Source of the DNA: Bacillota bacterium
GTDB taxonomy: Bacteria; Bacillota; Clostridia; Lachnospirales; Lachnospiraceae
Assembly (NCBI GenBank): GCA_023435895.1
Contig: JAEZLH010000029.1
Location: 1-64,000, forward strand
DNA: 64,000 nucleotides
Direction: 5' to 3'
Shown here one piece after another: positions 1 to 8,087 of this stretch; the first letter of the stretch is position 1, and every line of letters begins with the position of its first letter. The position numbers and the translations under genes were made by a program. The notes below the pieces were generated by a model. That model made no database searches and had not been told where the DNA came from. It saw only the letters and a list, made by a program, of their open reading frames with translations.

Positions 1-109
1 AGAGGCCGCATATTTGAGGATATATGTCAACTGTTTTTTTGAATAATACCTTTTATTTTTGTTACACCGTATAGAAAGATATAGCATGTAATACTTAACT
101 AAATGACAT

Positions 110-124
110 TGGGAGTGAACAGTA
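110..124. repeat. Right-end fragment of a dispersed inverted repeat
   Basis: The sequence TGGGAGTGAACAG matches the right terminal arm of the 113-bp element at 12577-12689 (also 40258-40365). Only this arm is recognisable; no matching left arm is visible upstream in the window. Otherwise bases 1-229 hold the rpoD leader. A TATACT at 182-187 could be a -10 box, but no convincing -35 accompanies it. Confidence 0.5.
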
Positions 125-229
125 ACATAACCCTCTATAAAGAGATAAATTTTTCATGTTTCCAACTTGTCCTTAATATGATATACTATTAGCTAGTGCT
201 ATTTTTAGTCCGAGGATGGAGGAAATATA

Positions 230-1354
230 ATGAACGATCAATCTAATCTTAGTGTATTAGAGGATAAATTCAGGGAATTACTTGAATATGCCAGCAGCCA
301 AAAGGGTGTAATTGAGGCAGATAAAGTAAATACTCTGATTAGCGAATTGAACCTAGACAATAATCAAATTGATAAGATATATGAAAAATTAGAAGCATTA
401 AACATCGTTGTGTTAAATATTGGTGACGACGATGAACCCTCAAAGGAAATTTTGCTTGAAATGGAAGATGATTTGGAGGAAGCCCAGTCAGAACTTAATG
501 TTCTGGAACATTCTGTTGGCGCCATATCAGATGACCCTGTTCATTTATACCTGAAAGAAATTGGTCACTATCCGCTGCTTTCCATGAGCGATGAAATCGA
601 CCTAGCTAAAAAGATCGCCGAAGGTGATGATATCGCCAAACAAATGCTCGCCGAGTCCAATCTTCGTCTCGTGGTAAGTATTGCAAAGCGCTATGTAGGT
701 CGTGGTCTATCCTTCCTTGATTTGATTCAAGAAGGAAATCTTGGCTTAATTAAAGCAGTTGAAAAATTCGATTACACAAAGGGCTATAAGTTTAGTACTT
801 ATGCAACCTGGTGGATTCGTCAAGCTATCACCCGTTCCATTGCTGATCAGTCCCGTACCATACGTATTCCGGTTCATATGTCGGAGGTGATTAATAAAAC
901 CTATCGTGTATCCAGAAGTCTTCTTCAGGAATTAGGAAGAGAACCTTCCGAACAGGAGCTTGCGGATGCAATGAATATGCCCATTGAAAAGGTAAGAGAT
1001 ATTTTAAAGGTATCCGCTGACCCGATCTCTCTTGATACCCCGATCGGCGAAGAGGATGACAGTCATTTGGGGGATTTTATTCGCGATGAGTCTATGATGG
1101 GACCGGAGGAAGCTGCTTCTTATACCATACTGAAAGATCAAATCACAAGGCTCCTCGATACATTAACCGATCGTGAGCAGAGAGTTCTGACCTTACGTTT
1201 CGGATTGAAGGATGGTCGCAGCCGTACTTTGGAAGAAGTAGGTAAGGAGTTTAACGTTACAAGAGAACGTATCCGACAGATTGAAGCAAAGGCATTAAGA
1301 AAGCTTAGACACCCCAGCCGTGCTAAATTGCTAAAAGGCTATGACTTAATATAA
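230..1354 (+). CDS. rpoD: RNA polymerase sigma-70 factor (RpoD/SigA type)
   Basis: Primary-type sigma factor that directs RNA polymerase to -35/-10 promoters. An acidic region 1.1-like N-terminus (about 1-95) is followed by region 1.2 (DPVHLYLKEIG, near 103), region 2 with the melting and -10 recognition helix (WWIRQAITRSIADQSRTIR), region 3, and a region 4 helix-turn-helix (TLEEVGKEFNVTRERIRQIE). The 374-residue length fits a Firmicute SigA. GGAGG lies seven bases before the ATG. The gene is followed after 31 bases by plsC. The usual upstream partner dnaG is not seen in the 229 bases available, so this could be the housekeeping factor or a second paralogue. The family is certain; the housekeeping role is inferred. 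Confidence 0.93.
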   Translation: MNDQSNLSVLEDKFRELLEYASSQKGVIEADKVNTLISELNLDNNQIDKIYEKLEALNIVVLNIGDDDEPSKEILLEMEDDLEEAQSELNVLEHSVGAISDDPVHLYLKEIGHYPLLSMSDEIDLAKKIAEGDDIAKQMLAESNLRLVVSIAKRYVGRGLSFLDLIQEGNLGLIKAVEKFDYTKGYKFSTYATWWIRQAITRSIADQSRTIRIPVHMSEVINKTYRVSRSLLQELGREPSEQELADAMNMPIEKVRDILKVSADPISLDTPIGEEDDSHLGDFIRDESMMGPEEAASYTILKDQITRLLDTLTDREQRVLTLRFGLKDGRSRTLEEVGKEFNVTRERIRQIEAKALRKLRHPSRAKLLKGYDLI

Positions 1355-1385
1355 CACCTATGTACTTCACCGAAAGGACAAACAC

Positions 1386-2099
1386 ATGAAGAGAATAATA
1401 CTAATGGTAATTCGCAGCTTATTTCAATTGCCCTTTTATTTTATTCGAATATCACAGCTGTGTAATTTAGAAAAATACGATAAAGAAACCCGATACGGTT
1501 ACCTCCACAAGCTGACCACCATTGTAAACCGTCGTGGCAGAGTAACGATTGACTGCCACGGACTTGATAATCTCCCTAAAGAAGATGGTTATATCATGTT
1601 TCCAAATCATCAGGGGCTCTTTGATGTATTGTCCATGCTTGAAACACACGAGCGCCCTTTTACTACAGTTATGAAGAAAGAAGTCAAGGATACCATCCTG
1701 TTAAAACAGATTATACAGCTAATTCAATCCGAGGTGATTGACCGAGATGACATCCGACAATCCATGCAGGTCATTATGAATATGACTCGTAGGGTGAAGG
1801 AAGGCGATAATTTTGTAATATTTGCGGAAGGTACACGCTCCCGAAAAGGAAATGATCTTCTTGAATTCAAGGGCGGCACCTTCAAAAGTGCAATCAATGC
1901 CAAATGCCCTATCGTTCCGGTTGCATTAATTGATTCTTATAAGGCCTTTGACACCAGCTCGATTAAGAAGCTCACGGTGCAGATTCACTATTTGAAACCG
2001 TTATATTATGAAGATTATAAAGCTTTAAAATCAACTGAAATTGCTGAGTTGGTATCTTCCAGAATTAAGGAGACCATTAGCAAATATGCTGTATCTTAA
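1386..2099 (+). CDS. plsC: 1-acyl-sn-glycerol-3-phosphate acyltransferase (PlsC family)
   Basis: Membrane-associated acyltransferase that adds the second acyl chain to lysophosphatidic acid, giving phosphatidic acid for phospholipid synthesis. The catalytic NHxxxxD motif is visible (NHQGLFDVLS, near residue 75), as is the substrate-binding FAEGTRSR block near residue 145, with a hydrophobic N-terminal stretch. The length (237 residues) is normal. It lies 31 bases after rpoD on the same strand, with GAAAGGA before the ATG and a terminator 35 bases downstream, so co-transcription with rpoD is likely. Which acyl-glycerol substrate it prefers cannot be read from sequence. Confidence 0.9.
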   Translation: MKRIILMVIRSLFQLPFYFIRISQLCNLEKYDKETRYGYLHKLTTIVNRRGRVTIDCHGLDNLPKEDGYIMFPNHQGLFDVLSMLETHERPFTTVMKKEVKDTILLKQIIQLIQSEVIDRDDIRQSMQVIMNMTRRVKEGDNFVIFAEGTRSRKGNDLLEFKGGTFKSAINAKCPIVPVALIDSYKAFDTSSIKKLTVQIHYLKPLYYEDYKALKSTEIAELVSSRIKETISKYAVS

Positions 2100-2133
2100 A
2101 TGTAGGATTGATTAAAAAATTAATTTTATTTTA

Positions 2134-2178
2134 TAAAGCCGTAAATACTTCCAACTGAAGTCTTGCGGCTTTTTTATT
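2134..2178 (+). terminator. Rho-independent terminator after plsC
   Basis: AAAGCCG and CGGCTTTTTT form the outer stem around an inner ACTTC/GAAGT pairing, followed by a T run. It ends the rpoD-plsC transcript. Between it and the promoter at 2427 I see no gene or clear structure. Confidence 0.85.
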
Positions 2179-2426
2179 GTAATAAGTAGCGATATATAAA
2201 TAGATTCATTGGTATTGGTGTCAGATAGTCCTTTTAGCTTTATGCAAATGTCATAGTTAAAGATTATACAGGGATATCTCTTTCCAACATCCTTTAATTT
2301 TAGATTTAAATCCCCTAATAATGTGTTTCTCTGTCTTTTCGTGTGATTATTTCAACAATTTGTATACTTTATGAGGATAATTGATTCATGATTTTGGTTA
2401 ATTTTTCTACTCCTTCCTTAAAATAG

Positions 2427-2455
2427 TTGATTTCGCATCCTTTATAAGCTATAAT
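2427..2455 (+). promoter_or_regulatory. Sigma-A promoter for the SH3/SleB hydrolase gene
   Basis: TTGATT at 2427-2432, a 17-base spacer and a perfect TATAAT at 2450-2455. The start codon follows about 45 bases later. Confidence 0.7.
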
Positions 2456-2498
2456 AGCTTGTGCAACGTTATATCAAACTGTTAAGAAGGTGATTCCA

Positions 2499-3764
2499 TT
2501 GAAGAGAAAAAAATATTATTTCGTATCTACGCTTATATTTATGGCAGTATTTACCCTAACAGCAATTTTCGATATACACGCTCCAATTCAGAATAAGAAG
2601 AACAAAGAAACTATAGCAGCTAATCTCCTTTCCGGCAAAGCTTCGGAGGATTCTAAAAAAGTTAATATTCAATCCTTTTCCAATGATAGCAATACTACAC
2701 CGTCAGTTTCTGCTGACAATTCAAACGTGAATGAGACTCCTACTACTTTGCCGACTCCAATATTAACCTCTACGCCGACTCTAACCCCAACTATATCTCC
2801 CACCCCTTCTCCTACACCAACACCAGCACCCACTATTACACAACCTCCAAAACAAAAATATAGTAATATTGGTATCTCGGTAGCAAAGGACTATGTAAAT
2901 ATTCGAAAAGAACCCTCAACAAAAAGTGAGAGTCTTGGAAAGCTTTATCGCAATTCAGCTGCAACAATTCTCAAAACAAAAGGGGATTGGTATTATGTTG
3001 AATCCGGCAGTGTAAAAGGATATATCAGTTGTGATTTGCTTAAAACTGGGCTATCGGATGAAACTTTGATTAAGAATTACGGTACACTCACTGTGGTTGT
3101 TGATGTAGATGGATTAAATGTAAGAAAAGAAGCATCTATTGATTCAGGTAAAATTGCAACTATCTATCAGGGCGAAACCTATCCCGTATTGTCCATAAAG
3201 GACGATTGGTATAAGATTGATCTGCCGGATGAAAAAGTAAATGGCTATGTAAAGAAAGAGTTTGTAGAGACGGAAGCGGAATTTAAGGAAGCCATATCCA
3301 AACAACAAGAAGAGAAAGTTAAGCAAATAGAAGCCGAAAAGCATTTAAAGAAAGAAACCGAAGTAAAGCACGGTGCAGGTGTAAACTATACCAATGAAGA
3401 TCTGAAGCTGCTTATTTGTTTAATCCAAGCAGAGGCGGGACATCAAAGCTATGAGTGTAAACTTGCTGTTGCCAATGTGGTACTGAACCGTGTGAAGCTT
3501 CACAAAGCTTCCTTTAAATCCGTAATCTATGCTCCAAGTCAATTCTCCGTAGCCAGCAGTGGTTCCTTGCAAAAACAGTTGGATCGATACGATAGCTTTG
3601 ACAGCCAAGCAGAATTACTAACGATTAAAGCTGCCAAAGACGCTTTAGCTGGTTCTAACAACATCGGCTCCAGGAGATACTTTCACTCCTATAGCTCTGC
3701 TGTTAAGAAAGGTTATGACAAAAAGCCAAATGCAGTGAAGCTGGGTGGACTCATGTTTTGGTAA
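2499..3764 (+). CDS. Secreted SH3-domain cell wall hydrolase, SleB-like
   Basis: Probable exported or membrane-anchored peptidoglycan hydrolase. After a basic start comes one hydrophobic segment (about 8-24), a Ser/Thr/Pro-rich linker with repeated PTPxPTP-type blocks (about 80-120), two bacterial SH3 domains (each with a VNIRKEPS- or LNVRKEAS-like core), a charged helix, and a C-terminal SleB-type hydrolase_2 domain (LICLIQAEAGHQSYECKLAV ... NVVLNRV). The TTG start at 2499 is chosen because AAGAAGG ends eight bases upstream; the GTG at 2490 would overlap that ribosome site. The family acts in spore cortex lysis or wall remodelling; which one applies here is not shown. A single-gene unit with its own promoter and terminator. 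Confidence 0.85.
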   Translation: MKRKKYYFVSTLIFMAVFTLTAIFDIHAPIQNKKNKETIAANLLSGKASEDSKKVNIQSFSNDSNTTPSVSADNSNVNETPTTLPTPILTSTPTLTPTISPTPSPTPTPAPTITQPPKQKYSNIGISVAKDYVNIRKEPSTKSESLGKLYRNSAATILKTKGDWYYVESGSVKGYISCDLLKTGLSDETLIKNYGTLTVVVDVDGLNVRKEASIDSGKIATIYQGETYPVLSIKDDWYKIDLPDEKVNGYVKKEFVETEAEFKEAISKQQEEKVKQIEAEKHLKKETEVKHGAGVNYTNEDLKLLICLIQAEAGHQSYECKLAVANVVLNRVKLHKASFKSVIYAPSQFSVASSGSLQKQLDRYDSFDSQAELLTIKAAKDALAGSNNIGSRRYFHSYSSAVKKGYDKKPNAVKLGGLMFW

Positions 3765-3782
3765 TGATATATAGCATTGTAT

Positions 3783-3825
3783 ATTGATTATGGGACCAAA
3801 AGGTCTAACTGTGGCAATAACAATG
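3783..3825. repeat. Degenerate copy of a dispersed TTGATTA...CAAAAGGTCT repeat
   Basis: Shares TTGATTA, CAAAAGGTCT and TGTGGCAAT in the same order with one arm of the element at 33563-33661 (read on the minus strand) and with 9919-9965. Here only one arm is present, directly after a coding region. Confidence 0.45.
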
Positions 3826-3885
3826 TGCACAAAGCCAAAACATTCATGCTTCGATAATAATATATGCGATGTTCTATTTTGTTAA

Positions 3886-3956
3886 GAAAGCTGTTGCTAG
3901 ATTCTTGAGGCAATATTTTATTGCCTCAATGAATTCATTGCAGCAGCTTTTTATTT
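3886..3956 (+). terminator. Terminator after the SleB-like gene
   Basis: Long hairpin: an outer AAGCTGTTGC/GCAGCAGCTT stem and an inner TTGAGGCAATA/TATTGCCTCAA stem, followed by TTTTTATTT. Confidence 0.85.
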
Positions 3957-3992
3957 CTGTAATACATGTCTATTTGTGTTAAAGTATCATCC

Positions 3993-4192
3993 ATTCTAAA
4001 GCAACGACAACTTGTACAAGTAAAAATATATATGTCTTCACCTTAAGCTATAAATCAAACTTAAATTCTTATAAAAGTAATTACACTTAAATTCTAAATC
4101 AACAATAACTTGTGCAAAGCAAAAATATATATGTCCTTCACCCTAAACTATTAATAAACTAAACTTCTTATAAAAGTAATTACACTTAATTT
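3993..4192. repeat. Two tandem copies of a ~98-bp AT-rich unit
   Basis: Copy 1 spans 3993-4090 and copy 2 4091-about 4192. Both run ATTCTAAA, CAACxxxAACTTGT, AAAAATATATATGT, TTCACC, then CTTATAAAAGTAATTACACTT. The copies differ at scattered positions, so the duplication is not recent. No ORF runs through it. It lies just beyond the 3' end of the phosphofructokinase gene. Confidence 0.85.
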
Positions 4193-4224
4193 TATCTTAG
4201 CTACAATTACAACTGCTAATACGT

Positions 4225-5445
4225 TTAATATAAGTTCAAGCGAACCGGAATTCCATTCTTGTATTTTATGTGTGCTTCTCCTTGAATTAAAGGCTTCAAA
4301 TATGCCATAAGTTCTTCTGTAATATCATTCCCGGAAGCAGAAATCCATTCCAAAGGCACTTTCTTTTCCTTATTTGCTACTTCACTCACAGGAACCGAGA
4401 TATATTCCACCTGATAGGGCTTATCACTAATTCTCCTAATGGAAGACATCAGGCCTAGTCCTCCTTCCAGTGCGCATAAAAGCGCCTTCTGCCCAAGCAT
4501 AATGGATTCCTTAATATCTGTTTCACTAGCGATATGCGCTGCAGCACGCTGCATCAGACTAAGTTCAATAGAACGCACCTTACAGCCAATTTCCTTGCGT
4601 ACATATTGCTCCAACACTCTTGCCGCTCCTGCAATTTGCTTATGTCCAAAGCAGTCAACCATTCCGCTTGATACCTGCTCCGATATATACTCTCCTCTGC
4701 TGTTCTTTATCCCCTCACTGACTGCCACCAAAATTCCAGACTTCTCTTTCAGCTTATTCTTAATGTCTCGTATAAACTCTTCTAGGTCAAAAGCTTTTTC
4801 ACAAAGATATATTAAGTCCGCACCAGCGCCACCATTCAGCCTTGCTAGAGCTGAACTAGCGGTCAGCCAACCTGCATTGCGTCCCATAACTTCTACGATA
4901 GTGACCGCCGGAATATTGTAGGCACCAATATCACATGCCAGTTCTCCGAAGGTGGAAGCGATGTATTTTGCAGCGGAGCCAAATCCCGGACAATGATCCG
5001 TCAATGCCAAGTCATTGTCGATGGTCTTAGGTGCACCGACAATGACAATATCATGGTTTCTCTCCTTACAATACTCAGAGAGTTTATCTACAGTGTCCAT
5101 GGAATCATTTCCACCGATATAAACGAAATATTTAATATCATACTTATCAAAGGCTTTAATAATCTTTTTATACTGCTCCTCATTCTCCATCCAGTTACCC
5201 AACTTAAACCGACAGGTTCCCAGCGCGGAAGATGGCGTATGTATTAACGCATTCTGAAACTTAGCATTTCTTAATATTTCATCCAATTCAATCAACTTTT
5301 CATTAAATACACCCTCAACTCCATTTTGAGCACCGTATACCTTTTCAATCTTATCACTGATACTAGCGGTTCTGAGTACCCCCATCAAAGTTGCATTAAT
5401 CGCTGCGGTAGGACCCCCTGATTGAGCCACCAATAAATTTGCCAT
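4225..5445 (-). CDS. pfp: 6-phosphofructokinase, PPi-dependent type
   Basis: Glycolytic enzyme phosphorylating fructose 6-phosphate. The N-terminal phosphate-donor loop is AQSGGPTAAIN, and the catalytic region contains GAPKTIDND and PGFGSAAKYIA. The GGNDSMD segment and the 406-residue length point to the PPi-dependent or long-form group rather than the short ATP-PFK. PKTIDND, with Lys next to TIDND, is typical of PPi enzymes, which allow a reversible reaction. The start at 5445 is chosen because GGAGG sits five bases upstream; a more upstream in-frame ATG at 5457 lies in front of that site. Donor specificity is inferred. Confidence 0.88.
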   Translation of the reverse strand: MANLLVAQSGGPTAAINATLMGVLRTASISDKIEKVYGAQNGVEGVFNEKLIELDEILRNAKFQNALIHTPSSALGTCRFKLGNWMENEEQYKKIIKAFDKYDIKYFVYIGGNDSMDTVDKLSEYCKERNHDIVIVGAPKTIDNDLALTDHCPGFGSAAKYIASTFGELACDIGAYNIPAVTIVEVMGRNAGWLTASSALARLNGGAGADLIYLCEKAFDLEEFIRDIKNKLKEKSGILVAVSEGIKNSRGEYISEQVSSGMVDCFGHKQIAGAARVLEQYVRKEIGCKVRSIELSLMQRAAAHIASETDIKESIMLGQKALLCALEGGLGLMSSIRRISDKPYQVEYISVPVSEVANKEKKVPLEWISASGNDITEELMAYLKPLIQGEAHIKYKNGIPVRLNLY

Positions 5446-5460
5446 TATTACCTCCATTCC

Positions 5461-5541
5461 TGCGCAAACATTTTGCGCCTAAGAATTTATGCCATGGATA
5501 ACGCGGGCACAAATTTTAAAGCCGAAAGAACGTTCCTTTCG
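5461..5541 (-). promoter_or_regulatory. Two short palindromes in the phosphofructokinase leader
   Basis: TGCGCAAA...TTTTGCGC (5461-5478) sits just before the ribosome site, and CGAAAG...CTTTCG (5523-5541) lies further upstream. They could be operators or leader hairpins; no known element is recognised. Confidence 0.4.
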
Positions 5542-5575
5542 ACCTTTTTCTCTTTTTCATTATGAAATATAGACA

Positions 5576-5664
5576 AAAAATAAAAGCCGTGAGAAGTATA
5601 TCATAGTGCATATTGCTCCGTCAATGCGCTGGAGCCCACTTTACCCCTCTAGGCTTTTATTTTA
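5576..5664 (-). terminator. Terminator after the folate transporter S gene
   Basis: AAAATAAAAGCC and GGCTTTTATTTTTT enclose a GC-richer centre, 30 bases beyond the minus-strand stop codon. The A/T flanks make it potentially bidirectional. Confidence 0.65.
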
Positions 5665-5693
5665 GACACTGAACTAAATCAGAATCAATTTTC

Positions 5694-6263
5694 TTAATCT
5701 ACTTTCAAATTTTTGGAGTTTAATAAATGCTTTATTCCGGATTTTTCAACTGATTTTATTACCATAAATAACAAAATCGTTTCCACAGGGAACATAATAA
5801 GTATTTTAATAATTCTTGTAGACAGCAACACCATATACGCTTTACCAACCAGAATTGACAGCCAATAGGTATTCAATATTGCATCAATAAATACAAATCG
5901 TATCAGGTTAGCGATAATAATACGCCCTAAACTGATGGGTCTCTTATACAGTAGGAAACCGTATAAAATACCAATTAATATGGCACTGATAGTAAAACCG
6001 GGGAAAAATGCTCCCTGTGGTTTCACCATATAGTTCAATACATCCATGATTGCTCCATACACCGCCCCAAACACCGGTCCAAACAAATAGTGTACAAATT
6101 CATTAGGCAAAAATACGAAATCAATTCTGATGATTTCACCAATCATAATGCTGAGACTTCCAAGAATCATTGAGATTGCGCCAAACATAGCTGCAGTGAT
6201 GATACTCCTTAAATTCATGAATTCCTTAAAGGATGAGAGTACTAAATCTTTAATTTTACGCAT
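5694..6263 (-). CDS. folT: ECF transporter S component, folate family (FolT-like)
   Basis: Small integral membrane protein (189 residues, about five to six hydrophobic segments) resembling substrate-binding S components of energy-coupling-factor transporters. FVFLPNEFVHYLFGPVFGA and the GAIMDVLNY segment are typical of the folate group. The start at 6263 follows AAAGGAGG by eight bases; the longer open frame upstream is only the translated riboswitch. The adjacent tetrahydrofolate riboswitch strongly supports folate as substrate. The shared ECF ATPases and T component are not in this window. S-component identity is well supported; the exact folate form is inferred. Confidence 0.85.
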   Translation of the reverse strand: MRKIKDLVLSSFKEFMNLRSIITAAMFGAISMILGSLSIMIGEIIRIDFVFLPNEFVHYLFGPVFGAVYGAIMDVLNYMVKPQGAFFPGFTISAILIGILYGFLLYKRPISLGRIIIANLIRFVFIDAILNTYWLSILVGKAYMVLLSTRIIKILIMFPVETILLFMVIKSVEKSGIKHLLNSKNLKVD

Positions 6264-6343
6264 AAAAAAATTACCTCCTTTGCAGACCTTTACTACAATA
6301 GAAGATAATACCAAATATAAACATATTCGATTATCCAACTGTA

Positions 6344-6438
6344 GCAGCGGGATGCGGACCATGCACCGCAAGTTTCCTTTTCGTCCGATTGACAACTCCC
6401 TGTTCAACCGGCACTTAACGCGCACCATCCTACTCTGC
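6344..6438 (-). ncRNA. Tetrahydrofolate (THF) riboswitch
   Basis: On the minus strand the RNA contains the family's conserved blocks in order: GCAGAGTAGG at the 5' end, GCGTTAAGTG, a central hairpin, GGACGAA, GCGGTGCAT, and CCGCATCCCGCTGC closing the outer stem with the 5' end. This order and spacing match the THF riboswitch class found upstream of folT and folate genes in Clostridia. It lies between a promoter (6462-6489) and the folT ribosome site. No strong terminator follows it, so control of translation initiation is more likely than attenuation. Confidence 0.9.
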
Positions 6439-6461
6439 TTCTTTTTAATTTTTGTATTCCA

Positions 6462-6489
6462 AGTATACCACAGGTTTATAATTATGCAA
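6462..6489 (-). promoter_or_regulatory. Promoter for folT and its riboswitch
   Basis: TTGCAT at 6489-6484, a 16-base spacer and TATACT at 6467-6462 with an extended TGG in front. The predicted transcript begins about 15 bases before the riboswitch. Confidence 0.7.
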
Positions 6490-6638
6490 TATCATTTTTT
6501 TGCTCCGATTATTAATAAATATAATGAGCTTGATAATTCGGATTAATAATTAGGCAGGTTTTCTTATCTTACTGTATATTAATCTCAATATACAGTATTC
6601 TGCCAGTTGTTATATCAGTTTTATATTTAATATATGTA

Positions 6639-6658
6639 TGGGGTCTGAAAAGACCCCT
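6639..6658 (-). terminator. Terminator-like hairpin after cotJC
   Basis: GGGGTCT/AGACCCC with a four-base loop lies just beyond the cotJC stop. The following T run is weak. A second hairpin (TACTGTATATT...AATATACAGTA, about 6570-6598) lies further downstream. Confidence 0.6.
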
Positions 6659-6663
6659 AATTA

Positions 6664-7272
6664 TTATTTGAACAAATCCGGTGTGTAAGCAAGGTTGAAT
6701 GCATAGAAGTTTCTGGAATCTAATTCATCCTGAATAATTCTTAATGCTTCACCAAATCTTTGGAAGTGAACAATTTCTCTCTCTCTTAGGAATTTAATCG
6801 GGTCACAGACGTCATGGTCACAGATTAAGCGAATAATATTGTCGTAGGTTACTCTTGCCTTTTGCTCTGCTGCCATATCCTCTACAAGGTCAGCAATGGG
6901 ATCTCCTTTACTCTGGAAGGACATTGCCGTATAGGGAACGCCGCCTGCTGCCATGGGCCAAACACCAAGGGTATGGTCTACGTAGTAGTTCTGGAAACCA
7001 CCTTCAAGAATCTGTTCGGGGGTAAGATTTTTGGTAAGCTGATGAACAATTGCTCCAACTATTTCCATGTGGGCCAGTTCCTCTGTACCGATATCGTTTA
7101 AAACTCCAACAACTTTACGATTGGGCATAGCAAAACGCTGTGATAAATAACGCAAGGACGCGCCAATTTCACCATCGGGTCCGCCATATTGGCTCATTAT
7201 AACCTGTGCAAGTTTTGGGTTCGTTTCTTTAATATTTACAGGATATTGTAATCTTCTCTCATAACTCCACAT
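6664..7272 (-). CDS. cotJC: Spore coat protein CotJC (manganese-catalase family)
   Basis: 202 residues, collinear with CotJC, a di-manganese catalase-like protein of the inner spore coat. YERRLQYPV at the start, the metal-ligand helices (GEIGASLRYLSQRF, IGTEELAHMEIV) and a later helix with EQKARVTYDNI and REREIVHFQRFGEA are visible. The ATG is three bases after the cotJB stop, in a three-gene operon. In Bacillus cotJ is transcribed in the mother cell; a SigE promoter could not be assigned with confidence here. Confidence 0.93.
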   Translation of the reverse strand: MWSYERRLQYPVNIKETNPKLAQVIMSQYGGPDGEIGASLRYLSQRFAMPNRKVVGVLNDIGTEELAHMEIVGAIVHQLTKNLTPEQILEGGFQNYYVDHTLGVWPMAAGGVPYTAMSFQSKGDPIADLVEDMAAEQKARVTYDNIIRLICDHDVCDPIKFLREREIVHFQRFGEALRIIQDELDSRNFYAFNLAYTPDLFK

Positions 7273-7275
7273 AAC

Positions 7276-7533
7276 TTAGCACCATCCTTCCCAAGGCCAT
7301 GGCTCTTCTACCCAAGCCCAAGTATCATCGTTAATAACACGATACCATTCAATCGGTCCGAAACATCTGGTATACTCTGCAACTGCTTCATTTCTTACCA
7401 GCGACATCTTCTCCCAGTAATCCAAGGCTTCCCTATCCGTCGGATGTGTGTCCAGGAAGAGTCTTAATTCATCACAAACAAAGCTTGTAGCTTCAATACA
7501 AGCAAATAACTTTTCACGATTCATTCCATCCAT
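7276..7533 (-). CDS. cotJB: Spore coat protein CotJB
   Basis: 85 residues matching CotJB: LDTHPTDREALDYWEKM, then YTRCFGPIEWYRV and a Trp-rich end (WAWVEEPWPWEGWC). The ATG chosen at 7533 shares its A with the cotJA stop (TAATG), which suggests translational coupling. An upstream in-frame start lies inside cotJA and lacks support. CotJB is required with CotJA for CotJC assembly in Bacillus. Confidence 0.9.
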   Translation of the reverse strand: MDGMNREKLFACIEATSFVCDELRLFLDTHPTDREALDYWEKMSLVRNEAVAEYTRCFGPIEWYRVINDDTWAWVEEPWPWEGWC

Positions 7534-7811
7534 TATTTGCAGCCCCTTCCATACCATTTTAAATCCAACTCTTTGAATAAGGTACCGTTGGCAAGAGCCT
7601 CATACTCGTTCTCATATAAATCTCTGAAACACTGCCAAGGAACATAACACATTGCGATAGGAAAGCGATCAAAATCCACTTTTCTGCTTTCTCTTACGCA
7701 ATCGTCCATGATGCGTTCTTTACACATGTCCTTGCGTTCCGGCTCCATATGCTTATATCTACCGTTCGCACAGCTGCTTCCCATATTGCTGCGATACATC
7801 CGTCTGTCCAT
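7533..7811 (-). CDS. cotJA: Spore coat associated protein CotJA
   Basis: 92 residues with the CotJA core FPIAMCYVPWQCFRDLYE and LANGTLFKELDLKWYGRG. The N-terminal third is basic and Cys/Met-rich. The start at 7811 has AAAGGAG eight bases upstream; the frame is open for six more codons without a better site. First gene of cotJABC. Confidence 0.9.
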   Translation of the reverse strand: MDRRMYRSNMGSSCANGRYKHMEPERKDMCKERIMDDCVRESRKVDFDRFPIAMCYVPWQCFRDLYENEYEALANGTLFKELDLKWYGRGCK

Positions 7812-8015
7812 CCTAACGTCTCCTTTCAATAACCTAGTTTATAAAATCCCTTTTATAAATCAATTCGAACCGGCAACCTAACAATATATGAATGCCATTT
7901 ACGTTCTATACATAGTATGTAAATTTTAATTTTTAAGTGCTTGTATCCAAAGACCAAAATGCTTCAAAATACCCATATATCTTCTATTGGTTCGCTCTTT
8001 CTCCCCCTCATATCA

Positions 8016-8044
8016 TTGACAAGAAACCTAAATTCATATAATAT
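8016..8044 (+). promoter_or_regulatory. Promoter for the lipid kinase gene
   Basis: A perfect TTGACA (8016-8021) is followed after 15 bases by TATAAT, or after 17 by TAATAT. It reads into the gene starting at 8088. Confidence 0.6.
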
Positions 8045-8087
8045 TTATTTATAATTGCTAAAAACGCACATTAAAGGAGATTCCTGC

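Noticed and set aside
6130..6546. Plus-strand frame over the folT 5' region
   Set aside because: Antisense to folT and its THF riboswitch; composition follows the RNA element.
7276..7557. Longer CotJB starting inside cotJA
   Set aside because: The ATG at 7533 overlapping the cotJA stop is the better start; the longer form adds residues not typical of CotJB.
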